This document shows, one piece after another, positions 33,969 to 43,400 of a DNA stretch of 64,000 nucleotides. Below the pieces are notes generated by a model that saw nothing but the letters and a program-made list of their open reading frames with translations, had not been told where the DNA came from and did not search any database. The position numbers were made by a program, and so were the translations under genes. This DNA is from Rhodovarius crocodyli (GTDB lineage Bacteria; Pseudomonadota; Alphaproteobacteria; Acetobacterales; Acetobacteraceae), in NCBI RefSeq assembly GCF_004005855.1, contig NZ_SACL01000003.1, positions 550,277 to 614,276 of the forward strand, read 5' to 3'. How positions within the stretch are numbered: the first letter of the stretch is position 1; each line of letters begins with the position of its first letter.

Positions 33969-35147
33969 ATGGCGACCATCAATGACATCCAGGCCTTCCT
34001 CGACGAGAAGACCGCGGCCCTGGAGCCCCGGTTGATCGAGATCCGCCGCGACATCCACAGCCACCCGGAACTCGCCTTCCAGGAAGTGCGCACCGCCGGG
34101 ATCGTCGCCGCCGAATTGGCCCGGATGGGAATCGAACACCGCACGGGCGTCGGCAAGACGGGCGTGGTGGGTGAGATCAAGGGCGGCCGCCCCGGTCCCA
34201 CCATCGCCATCCGCGCCGACATGGACGCGCTGCCGATCCATGAGGAAACCGGCCAGGCCTTCGCCAGCCGCATCGACGGCCAGATGCATGCCTGCGGCCA
34301 TGACATCCACACCACCACGCTGCTGGGCGCGGCCGAGGTGCTGAAGGAACTGGCCCCGCAGCTGGCCGGCACCATCCGCCTGATCTTCCAGCCGGCCGAG
34401 GAAGTGCTGGAAGGCGCGCCGGCCATGATCGCGGATGGCGCCGCGGATGGCCTGGACCTCGCCATCGGCTTCCACAACATGCCCGACATGCCGGTGGGCG
34501 AGTTCGGCTTCGTGCGCGGCGCGGCCCTGGCGGCGTCCGACCGCTTCGACATCACGGTGCAGGGCAAGTCGGGCCATGCCGCCCACCCCTATGCCGCCGT
34601 GGACCCCATCGTGGCCGCTGCCCACCTGTTGACGCAGCTGCAGACCGTGGTCAGCCGCGAACAGAAGGCCATCCACCCCTGCGTGGTCACGGTCGGCATG
34701 TTCCAGGGCGGCACCACCTACAACATCATCCCCGAGCGCGTGGCGCTGAAGGGCACCGTGCGCACCCTGCACAAGGAAGCGCGCGATGTGGCCGAGCAGG
34801 CGATCGCCCGGCTGTGCCAGGGCCTGGGCGAGGCGATGCGGGTGAAGGTCACGCTGGACTATCGCCGCATGGTGCCGTCGCTGATGAACGACGACAGCGT
34901 GATGGACCCCGCCATCGCCGCCGTGACGGATCATTTCGGAAAGCCCCTGCTGCAGCGCGAACCCTCCATGGGCGCCGAGGACTTCTCCGCCTTTGCCGAC
35001 CGGGTGCCGAGCTTCCACCTGCTGGTGGGCGCGGGCGCGCCCGGCCGCGCTGACCGGCTGCACAACGCCTTCTACCAGCCGGACGAGGCCTGCATCGGCC
35101 TGGGCGTGCGGGCCCTGGCGCGGATCGTGACCGAGCGCCTGCGTTGA
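33969..35147 (+). CDS. M20D-family amidohydrolase/carboxypeptidase
   Basis: 392 residues. Metal-binding motif HACGHDIHT (Cys109, His111, His114), catalytic/metal Glu in QPAEE (144-145), His in GFHNMPD and C-terminal PSMGAEDF. The M20D group includes N-acyl-amino-acid hydrolases, hippurate hydrolases and indole-acetyl-amino-acid hydrolases. A dimerisation domain lies between about 190 and 300 (GKSGHAAHPYAAVDPI). It opens a three-gene operon divergent from tctCBA, suggesting that an amide-linked carboxylate is imported and cleaved. Confidence 0.92.
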   Translation: MATINDIQAFLDEKTAALEPRLIEIRRDIHSHPELAFQEVRTAGIVAAELARMGIEHRTGVGKTGVVGEIKGGRPGPTIAIRADMDALPIHEETGQAFASRIDGQMHACGHDIHTTTLLGAAEVLKELAPQLAGTIRLIFQPAEEVLEGAPAMIADGAADGLDLAIGFHNMPDMPVGEFGFVRGAALAASDRFDITVQGKSGHAAHPYAAVDPIVAAAHLLTQLQTVVSREQKAIHPCVVTVGMFQGGTTYNIIPERVALKGTVRTLHKEARDVAEQAIARLCQGLGEAMRVKVTLDYRRMVPSLMNDDSVMDPAIAAVTDHFGKPLLQREPSMGAEDFSAFADRVPSFHLLVGAGAPGRADRLHNAFYQPDEACIGLGVRALARIVTERLR

Positions 35148-35932
35148 GCCACGCCATCGCGCGGCTGACGGCACCCGAGGTCGCGGCCCGGATCGCCGCC
35201 GGCGCCGCCATCCTGCTGCCCCTGGGCAGCACGGAGACCCATGGCCCCGCCGCCCCCATGGGCGACTACCTGCTGGCCGAGGCGATCGCCCTGGCCGGCG
35301 CCGAGGCCGCGAAGGCCGCCGGCGACGACGCGCTCGTGCTGCCCCCGCTGCCCTTCGGCGGCGAGGACTTCTTCCGCGGCGTGCCAGGCGGCATTTCCCT
35401 GACCCACGCCACCCTGTCGGGCGTGATCCGCGACAGCCTGGAATGCCTGCGCGCCGCCGGTGCCGGGCGCCTGCTGATCGTCAGCGGCCATGGCGGCAAC
35501 ATCCCCGCCATCGAGGAAGCCCAGCGCCGCTTCCGTGAGGCGCATGGTCAGGTCGTTCCGGTTCTGCATCTCTGGCGCGAGGTGACGCCGCTGCTCGCCG
35601 GCTTCGGCGTGCCGCCGGAGACCATCGGCCATGGCGGCAACCCGGTGCTGGGCACCGCGCTGCACCTGTTCCCCGAACTCTGCCGCCCCTGGGCGCTGGC
35701 GCCGCGCGCGGAGCCGGGCCAGCTGCTGGGCCATCCGGTTTCCGGCTTCGGCACGGTGCGGGTGGGGGGCGTCAATCTGGGCGTGCCGGTCACGATCCAG
35801 GAGATCGCGCCCGGCGGCACCCAGGCCACCGACCCGCGCGGCGCCACCGCCGCGCATGGGCAACACATCGTGGCGGCATTGGCCGCCGCCATCCGCGACG
35901 GCCTTGCCGCCATGAAGGAATACCCCGCATGA
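35144..35932 (+). CDS. creatininase family protein
   Basis: 262 residues. Metal-site residues of the family: ILLPLGSTETHGPAAPMGDYLLAE (Glu31, His33, Asp41) and SGHGGNIPAI. Creatininase-like amidohydrolases open cyclic amides or hydrolyse formamides. The start is TTG at 35144, overlapping the TGA of the M20 gene (TTGA), so translation is coupled. Its stop overlaps the following gene. Confidence 0.88.
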   Translation: MSHAIARLTAPEVAARIAAGAAILLPLGSTETHGPAAPMGDYLLAEAIALAGAEAAKAAGDDALVLPPLPFGGEDFFRGVPGGISLTHATLSGVIRDSLECLRAAGAGRLLIVSGHGGNIPAIEEAQRRFREAHGQVVPVLHLWREVTPLLAGFGVPPETIGHGGNPVLGTALHLFPELCRPWALAPRAEPGQLLGHPVSGFGTVRVGGVNLGVPVTIQEIAPGGTQATDPRGATAAHGQHIVAALAAAIRDGLAAMKEYPA

Positions 35933-36909
35933 AGATCTGCGTGTTCGGAACCGGCGCCATCGGCAGCCACCTGGCCGGCCGCCTCGCCAAGGGCGGCGCG
36001 GAGCTGTCCGTCATCGCGCGCGGCTCGCAGCTGGCCGCGATCCGTGAGAAGGGCATCACCGTGCGCGCGCCCGACGGCGAGCTGCACTGCATGCCCCGCG
36101 CCGCCGCCGATCCCGCGGAGTTGGGCCCGCAGGACGCGGTGCTGGTCACCACCAAGCAGACCGCCCTGCCTTCCGTCGCCGGCACCATCGCGCCGCTGCT
36201 GGGGCCCGACACCAGCGTGGCCTTCGTCGTGAACGGCATTCCCTGGTGGTATTACGATTCCGAGGGCGGCCCGAACCAGGGCACCCGCCTGCCGCAGGTC
36301 GACCCCGGCGACGCGATGCGCAAGGCCGTGGGCATCGAGCGCACGCTGGGCGGCGTGGTGTGGTCGGCCTGCACCGTGACGGAGCCGGGGGTGGTGGAGG
36401 TGCGCAGCCCCACCTCGCGCCTGATCCTGGGTGAGCCCGACGGCACTGTCTCTGCCCGCGCGCAGGCGATCGCGGATATCCTGAAGGCCGGCGGGCTGGG
36501 CGCCAAGGCGGTGCCCGACATCCGCACGGAGCTGTGGGCCAAGCTGATCGGCAACCTGTCGCAGGGGCCGCTCTGCGTGCTGTCGCGGCAGGACATGAAG
36601 ACGACGCTGGCCGACCCGGCGGTGCGCGAAGCCGCGCTGCGCAGCCTGAACGAATCCATCGCCATCGCGGCGGGTCTGGGCATCAAGCTGGAGATCAACG
36701 CCGAGGACCGCTTCGCCCGCAGCGTGAACACGGCGCACAAGCCGTCCATCCTGCAGGATCTGGAAGCGGGGCGGCCGATGGAGGTCGCGGCGATCTTCGA
36801 CCTGCCGCTGCTGCTGGCGCGCCAGGCGGGGGTGGAGACGCCGACGCTGGACCTGTGCGTGGCGCTGGCGCGGCAGACCGCGGCGGCCGCGGGCCTGTAC
36901 CAGGCGTGA
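35929..36909 (+). CDS. ketopantoate reductase family protein (PanE/ApbA fold)
   Basis: 326 residues. N-terminal CVFGTGAIGSHLAGRLAKGG nucleotide site; central VTTKQTALPSV and VVNGIPWWYY; C-terminal helical domain ELWAKLIGNLSQGPLCVL and HKPSILQDLEAGRPMEV. The family reduces 2-oxo acids with NADPH; the operon context suggests a catabolic 2-oxo acid rather than ketopantoate. It overlaps the creatininase stop by ATGA. A hairpin terminator follows. Confidence 0.87.
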   Translation: MKICVFGTGAIGSHLAGRLAKGGAELSVIARGSQLAAIREKGITVRAPDGELHCMPRAAADPAELGPQDAVLVTTKQTALPSVAGTIAPLLGPDTSVAFVVNGIPWWYYDSEGGPNQGTRLPQVDPGDAMRKAVGIERTLGGVVWSACTVTEPGVVEVRSPTSRLILGEPDGTVSARAQAIADILKAGGLGAKAVPDIRTELWAKLIGNLSQGPLCVLSRQDMKTTLADPAVREAALRSLNESIAIAAGLGIKLEINAEDRFARSVNTAHKPSILQDLEAGRPMEVAAIFDLPLLLARQAGVETPTLDLCVALARQTAAAAGLYQA

Positions 36910-36915
36910 GTGGAC

Positions 36916-36935
36916 GGGGCGGCGCGTGCCGCCCC
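36916..36935. terminator. hairpin terminator between convergent genes
   Basis: GGGGCGGC, loop GCGT, GCCGCCCC, 7 bases after the reductase stop and just before the facing small secreted gene. GC-rich with only a weak T-run. Confidence 0.5.
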
Positions 36936-36942
36936 ACCCTTG

Positions 36943-37284
36943 TCAGTTGGCGGAAATGCCGCCGCGCTGCACCGTCACGGTCGAGACCGAGCACAGGTCC
37001 ACGCCGCGACGCTCGACCGAGCTGCCGTTCTCGAACACGGCGCGGAAGTCGTAGCGGCCGCCGGGGCGCGGCTGGAACGTCATCTGGCGGCCGGCCGGCA
37101 GGACGTTGCTGCCCAGGCGGTCATTGCCCCAGTTGGAGTTGTTGGAGCTGCTGAAATACAGCTCCATGATGGTGACGCCGGAGGCATTCGCCAGCGTGAA
37201 GGTGGTGTCGCACTGCGCGAAGGCCGGGGTGGCCGCGGCAGCCATCGCCGCGAAAGCGGAAGCGGCAAGGAAACGACGGAACAT
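36943..37284 (-). CDS. small secreted protein of unknown function
   Basis: 113 residues from the ATG at 37284, which follows AGGAG. Signal peptide MFRRFLAASAFAAMAAAATPAFAQ. The mature part is a short beta-rich domain (TTFTLANASGVTIMELYFSSS, GRYDFRAVFENGSSVERRGVDLCSVSTVTV) with two cysteines, likely a disulfide. The pattern NxSGxxIxxLYxS...W..D.LG...L..G is seen in several small exported alphaproteobacterial proteins without known role. Upstream, an AT-rich stretch with TTGCCG/TAATGA at 16 bases could be the promoter. Confidence 0.65.
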   Translation of the reverse strand: MFRRFLAASAFAAMAAAATPAFAQCDTTFTLANASGVTIMELYFSSSNNSNWGNDRLGSNVLPAGRQMTFQPRPGGRYDFRAVFENGSSVERRGVDLCSVSTVTVQRGGISAN

Positions 37285-37443
37285 GTTGTTCTCCTGAAGG
37301 AAAGCCCAGTGCCTTGTGACGGCAGGCGGAACCCTCCCCGACCTCACCGGCGCGTGAGGAAATAGCACGGAGCCGCTTAAGTTATCGTTCCCATCGTCAT
37401 TACTTTCAGGAAATATTGCGGCAAATCAATATATTGCGCCGCA

Positions 37444-40400
37444 TCATTCGGCCGCATCCTTGGCCGGCGCCTCGGAATTCGCGGCCGCTGTCGGTTCATA
37501 GGCGGCGATGCGCGATTCCAGGGCGTGCTCGTCCGGGTTCTTGCTCAGCGCCTCCAGCATGCGGCGCGCCAGCATGTCGGCGGTCAGGTCTTCCGTGACG
37601 GCGGAAAGCGCCACGGCCATGCCCATGCGCCGTTCCAGCGCCGTGCGCAGCTCCATGCCGCCCAGGCTGTCGAGGCCGAGGCCGGGTAGCGGCGCGTCTG
37701 CGGCGATGGAGGAGGCGGGCATGCGCAGGATGCGCCCCAGCTCACCCCGGACCGCGTCGCGCAGCACGGGCAGGGCCTCGGCTTCCGGCAGGCCGCGCAC
37801 ACGATCGGCCAGATCCGCGCCCTCGCCCTCCGCCTCGGCGGGCAGGCCGCCGATCACGGCCTCGAACACCGGCTCCTTCAGCACGGGAAGCAGGCCCGAA
37901 GCCTGGCGCCACTGGATGCGCGCGACGCCCGCCACGGGCAGGCCGCTGTCCAGAATGGCCGGCAGGGCCGCCAGGTACTGGGCCGCCGGCAGCGCCACGG
38001 CGCCCAGGCGCCGCGCCAGCCCGGCGGCGGTGGTGGCATCGGCCGCCAGCACGCCGGTATCCAGCACCGGGCCCCAGCCCACGGTCAGCGCGGCGCGGCC
38101 CATCGCCTGGCGGCGGCGGGCGAGCGCCTCAAGCCCGGCATTGGCCGCGACATAGGCGGCCTGGCCGGGGCTGCCGACCGGCACGGTGGCGGAGCCGAAC
38201 ATCAGGAACAGCCCCACCGGGTCCTCGGCGGTCAGCGCATCGAGCTGCTCGGCCACCAGCAGCTTGGCCTCCATCACGCGTGCCACGCGGGCGGCATCCA
38301 GTGCCGCGGCGGTGCCGTCGTCGAACACGGCGGCCGCATGCACCACGGTGGTGATCGGGCCCATCTCGGCGCGGATGGCGGCCAGGGTGGCGGCCAATGC
38401 GATGCCGTCGGTCGCGTCCACCGCGAAGGCGCGCGCGCCCTCACCCAGCGCGGCCAGGGCATCGGCGGCACCGGGCGTCGCCTCGCCCCGGCGGGACAGC
38501 AGCGCCAGGCGCGGCGCGCCCTGCGACCGCAGCCAGCGCGCGGCGGCATGGCCGAAGCCCTGCATGCCGCCCACCACCACGGCCACGCCCCCGGCGGGCT
38601 GCCAGGCCACGGCCGCGCGGCCTTCGGCCTCGGGCGGCGGCATGATGACCAGCTTGCCGATATGGCTGCTGGCCTGCAGCGCGCGGAAGGCGGCATCCGC
38701 TTCCTCGGCGGGCTTCACGGCGAAGGGCAGGGGCTGGAAGGCCCCCGTCTCCAGCCGTTCCGCGATGCCGGCCAGCAGGCGGGCGGCCACGGCCGGCCGG
38801 GCGCGCGGCAGCTCGTCCACGTCCACCGCGAAATAGCTGACATTGCGCCGCATCGGGCGCAGCGCCACGCGTCGGTTCTCGGCATAGTCGCGCTTGCCCA
38901 GTTCGATGAAGCGCCCGAAGGGCTTCATCAGCGACAGGGTGCGTTCCATCGCCTCCCCGGCCAGGGAGTTCAGCGCGATATCCACCCCCGCTATGCCGGC
39001 CGCGCGCAGGGCGTCGGCAAAGCCGGGGTCGCGGCTGTCCAGCACCAGCTCGGCGCCGGCTTCCCGCAGGAAGGCGCGCTTGGCGGGGCTGCCGGCGGTG
39101 GCCACCACGCGGGCCCCGGCATTCAGCGCCACCTGCAGCGCGGCCAGGCCCACGGCCCCTGCGCCACCATGGATCAGCACGACCTCATCGGGTTCGATCC
39201 GCGCCATTTCCTCCAGCGCATACACCGCTGTCATGAAGGCGACGGGCACGGTGGCGGCGGCGGCGGGCGGCAGATGCGCGGGGCGGCGCACCAGCGCATC
39301 GGCACGCGTCTGCACCCGGCCGGCGATGGCGCGCGGCGCGAAGCCGAACACCGCATCCCCGACCTTCCAGGGCGAGCCGGGCGGCACGGCCGTGACCACG
39401 CCCGACATCTCGATACCCAGGCCCGGCCCCGCGAAGCCCGGCAGCAGGGTTTCCTCGGGCAGCAGGCCCTGGGCCCACATCACGTCGCGGAAATTGAGGC
39501 CGGCGGCCTCGACCCGGACCAGAACGGTCTCGGGTCCAGGCTCCGGCGCCTCGGGCATCGGCACCCAATGCAGGGAGGACAGCTGGCCCGGATGGGCCAC
39601 CGCCAGCATGCGCGGGCCGGGGGCGGGGGGCGCGGGCGGCAGGCCCTGCGCCAGGCGCGGCACCAGCCGCCCGGCCTGCGCCAGGGTGACTTCGGCCTCG
39701 GGCTCATTCTCGGCCAGCAGTTCCGCCAGCAGGCGGCGGGGGCCGCTGCCTTCCGGCAGGTCGCGCGCCATGTCGATGCGGCGCAGCTTCAGCGACGGCA
39801 TCTCATTGGACAGCACGCGCGCCATGGCCAGGGCGGCGGCGGTGGCCGGCCCGTCCTCGGCCCCGAGCGTGACCAGCCGCATGGCAGCCGCGCTGCCCTG
39901 GGCGGCTGCGGCCAGATGCGCGGTGGCGGTCAGCGCCGCCGCCAGATCGGGCAGTGAGGGATCCAGCATCACGACCAGATGCGCGCCCTGCATCGCGCGG
40001 GGGGCGATGTCCGCGGCGCGGCCCAGCTCGGCGGGGCCCGCCAGCAGCTCGATCCCGCGTGACTGCATGGCCTGGGCCAGGGCGGCGCGGGCCGGCATGG
40101 CGCCGGCATCGGCCAGCAGCATGAAGCGTCGGGCGGGCAGGGGCGGGCGGGCCGCCAGGGCGGGGGCCGCGTGGCCCGCCAGCAGCACGGCCGGCAGCAC
40201 GGAGGAGACGCAGCGCCGAACCTGCGCGGCCTGCCATCCGGCTTCGGCCAGCATCTCGGTCCAGCCATCCTCGCCGGGCGGGCTGGCCCAGCCGCTGTCG
40301 CGGCCCAGCGTGAAGTCCCACAACGCGCCGGGCAGGGCCTCGGCCAGCAGCAGGGCGCCGCCGGGCGCCACGGCCTGGCGCAGCGCCACCAGCAGGCCGG

Positions 40401-43400
40401 GCGCATCATGCAGGCGCAGGCTGGGCAGCATGCCCACCACCAGATCCGCCTGCAGCGGCGCGGCCTCCTGCCCCAGCGGGTTCCACACGGAGGTGGCGAA
40501 CTCCACCCCCTCGCCCGGGGCCTGGGGCGGGCGGCCTTCCGGCAGGGCGGCGGCGTGCAGGATCACGCGCCGGCCGGTCGCGGCGAGCGCCGCGCCCAGG
40601 CGGCGGGTCAGCGGCCCGGGGCCGGCGCCTACCTCCAGAACGCGCAGCGGCCGTCCGGCCGGCCATTCCTGCGCCAGCCGGGAAGCACCCTCGGCCAGCA
40701 GCCCGGCCAGGGTCTCGAAGCTCGCGCTCTCGGGCGAGGGCCAGGCGCCGACTCCCTCGGCGGCGGCGGCCAGCCAGGCGAGCTCATGCGCCAGTGCCGG
40801 CTGTTCGAGCAGGACCTGGCGCCAGATGTCGGCGCGCGGCGGCAGCTCGCCGGACTCATCCTCGGCGGCGGCCACATAGCCTTCCAGCAGCAGCGCGGTT
40901 TCCGTCTGCTCCGCCGCTTCATCCTCTGCCGCCAGCGTGTCGAACACGGACGTGATGTCCAGCGCGGGCGCGGTTTCCGCCAGGGGAGAGGCGGCGGGCA
41001 GCGCCGGCATCATCCGCAGGTGGAAGATATCCTGGCCCGGGTCGGCGCGGTGCGGCAGGCGAAGCTTCTGCACCCAGCAGCCTTCCAGCACCGCCACCGG
41101 CTGGCGCGCGGCGTCGCGCAGCACCAGGTCGGCCGAGGCGGAGCGTTCGCCGCGCACCGTCAGGCGGATGTCGGCACTGGCGGCGGGCGTGCCGCGCCGG
41201 ACCACCAGCCGCGTCATGCGCACCGGCACGAAACCGTGCCCGGCCTCGATGCCGCCATCCTCCAGCAGCCCGATCATGCCCTGCATCGCGCCGTCCAGCC
41301 GCACGGGGTGCAGCAGGAAGGGCTCGTCGTCCGGTGCCTCGGGCGGCAGGTCGAATTCGGCGCGGGCATGGCGCTCCGCGGCCTCGATCGCCAGCCGCGC
41401 CACCGGGCGGAAGGCGGGGCCGTAGTCGAGCCCGGCATAGGAGGCGGCAGCGACCAGATGCTCCGTCGTGATGACGCGGCTCGCCTCGGCGGGCAGGGGT
41501 TCGGGGGCGGAGGGCAGTCGGGGCACCTCGGCCACGCGGCCGCGCGCGTGCAGGCTCCAGGGCTCGTCAGAGAGGCGACGGCGGGATTCCAGGGTGAACT
41601 GGCCCTCGTCGTCCAGCCGGCTGCGCAGCTCCCGCAGGCGGTCCTTCTCCAGCGGCAGGGCGCGCATGATGATGAATTCGCTGACTTCCAGCGCCGGCGC
41701 GTCCGGATGGCGGGCGGCGCCTGCGGCCAGCGCCATCTCCAGCATGCCGGCGGCGGGGAAGACCGGGTCGCCCGCCAGCTTGTGGTCGGCCAGCCAGGGT
41801 TCCACCGTCAGGTCCAGGTGGCGGATCCATTCGCGCGCGTCGGCGCCCTGGCGGAAGCCCAGCAGCCGGTGATCGCGCCTGGGGTCGGTATAGCGCAGGC
41901 GTTCCGCCGTGCGCGGCACGGGGGTCGGCACGCGCTCCAGCGGGGCGGCGGGCAGGCCGCGCCGCAGGGCGGGGCCGTCGAAATGGGCGGCGGCGCGCGG
42001 GTCCGCGCCCTGCACCGTGGCGCGATCCGCGATCTGCGGGAACGGGTCGCCGGCGACGTCGCGCTTGGAGAGGGTGACGCCGAAGCCCGCCTCGCTGCCC
42101 GCGTTGCGCAGCCCTTCCCGCAGATAGGATTGCAGGACCGGGTTGGGGCCGATTTCCAGGAACAGGGCGGGCTGGCTGTCCAGCGCCTGGCCCAGCGCCG
42201 CCGAGAAGCGCACAGGCTCCCGCAGGTTGCGCCACCAATAGGCGGGGGTGCATTCCTCGGGCGCCAGCAATTCGCCGGTGACGGTGGAGATGAAGGGCAG
42301 GCGCGCCTTGCGCCCCTTCAGGCCGCGCAGGTCCTTCAGCAGCCCCGCCCGCACCGGGTCCATGGTCGAGGAATGGAAGGCGTAGTCGAGGCCGAGGGGG
42401 ATATAGCTCCAGCGGTGCTCGCGCGCCGCGGCATCCAGCCGGGCGAGGGCCGCCGGCGGGCCCGCCACCGTGATGGCGCCGGGCGCGTTGATCGCCGCGA
42501 TTTCCAGCGGTGCCTCGCCGGGCAGGGAGCAGGCATCGAGCACGGGGGCGGCCTGTTCGGCGCCCGCGCCGAGGGCGGCCATGCGGCCCTGGCCGCGCGT
42601 CATGTGCTGGTGATGGCTGCGCGCCACGATCAGCTTGCAGGCGGCAGGCAGGGTCAGCATGCCGCTGGCCCAGGCGGCCGCGACCTCACCCACGGAATGG
42701 CCCATCACCAGGCTGGGCTCGATGCCCTGCTCGGCCAGGGCCGCGACGATGCCGACCTGCGCCGCGAACAGCAGCGGCTGGGCATGGTCGGTGGCGGCCA
42801 CCATGGCGTCGTCCACGCCCTGGGCCATGGCCCGCGCCACGGACCAGCCGAGCAGCGGCTTCAGGTGGCGGTCGGCTTCCTTCACGGCGGCGCGGAAGGC
42901 CGCGTTGCGCAGCATGGCGGCCTGCGCCATCCCGGCCCATTGCGCGCCGTTGCCGCTGAACACGAAGGCCACGCCGCGCCCGCGCGGGGCGCTGCCCTGG
43001 GCGATGTCGGGCACGGTCTGTTGTGCGGCGAAGCCCGCCAGGCGTTCCGACAGCTCGGCCGGGGTGGCGGCGCGCAGCGCCAGGCGCTGGGGCAGCCAGT
43101 CCCGGTGGCGCAGCTGGGCGCGGATCAGCCCGGCGGCCTCGGGCGCGGAGGCGCCGTCCAGCCTTTGCGCCCACAGCCCGGCCAGGCCGCGCAGCGCGCC
43201 CTCGCTGCGGGCGGAGAGCAGCAGCGGCGGCAGGCCGCGCCGCGCGGCGGCGGGCGCGCGCTTCGCGGCCTCCGGGCCGCGCGTGACCAGCACGCCGGCA
43301 TTGGTGCCGCCGAAGCCGAAGCTGTTCACGCCCAGCACCGCATCCTCGCGCCCCGGCAGGGGCTGCGGGCGGCGCGCGGCCACCTTCATGTTCAGGCCGC

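Noticed and set aside
38573..41033. Separate genes for PKS domains
   Set aside because: The minus-strand frame is continuous from KS to ACP without stops, and internal starts lack ribosome sites.
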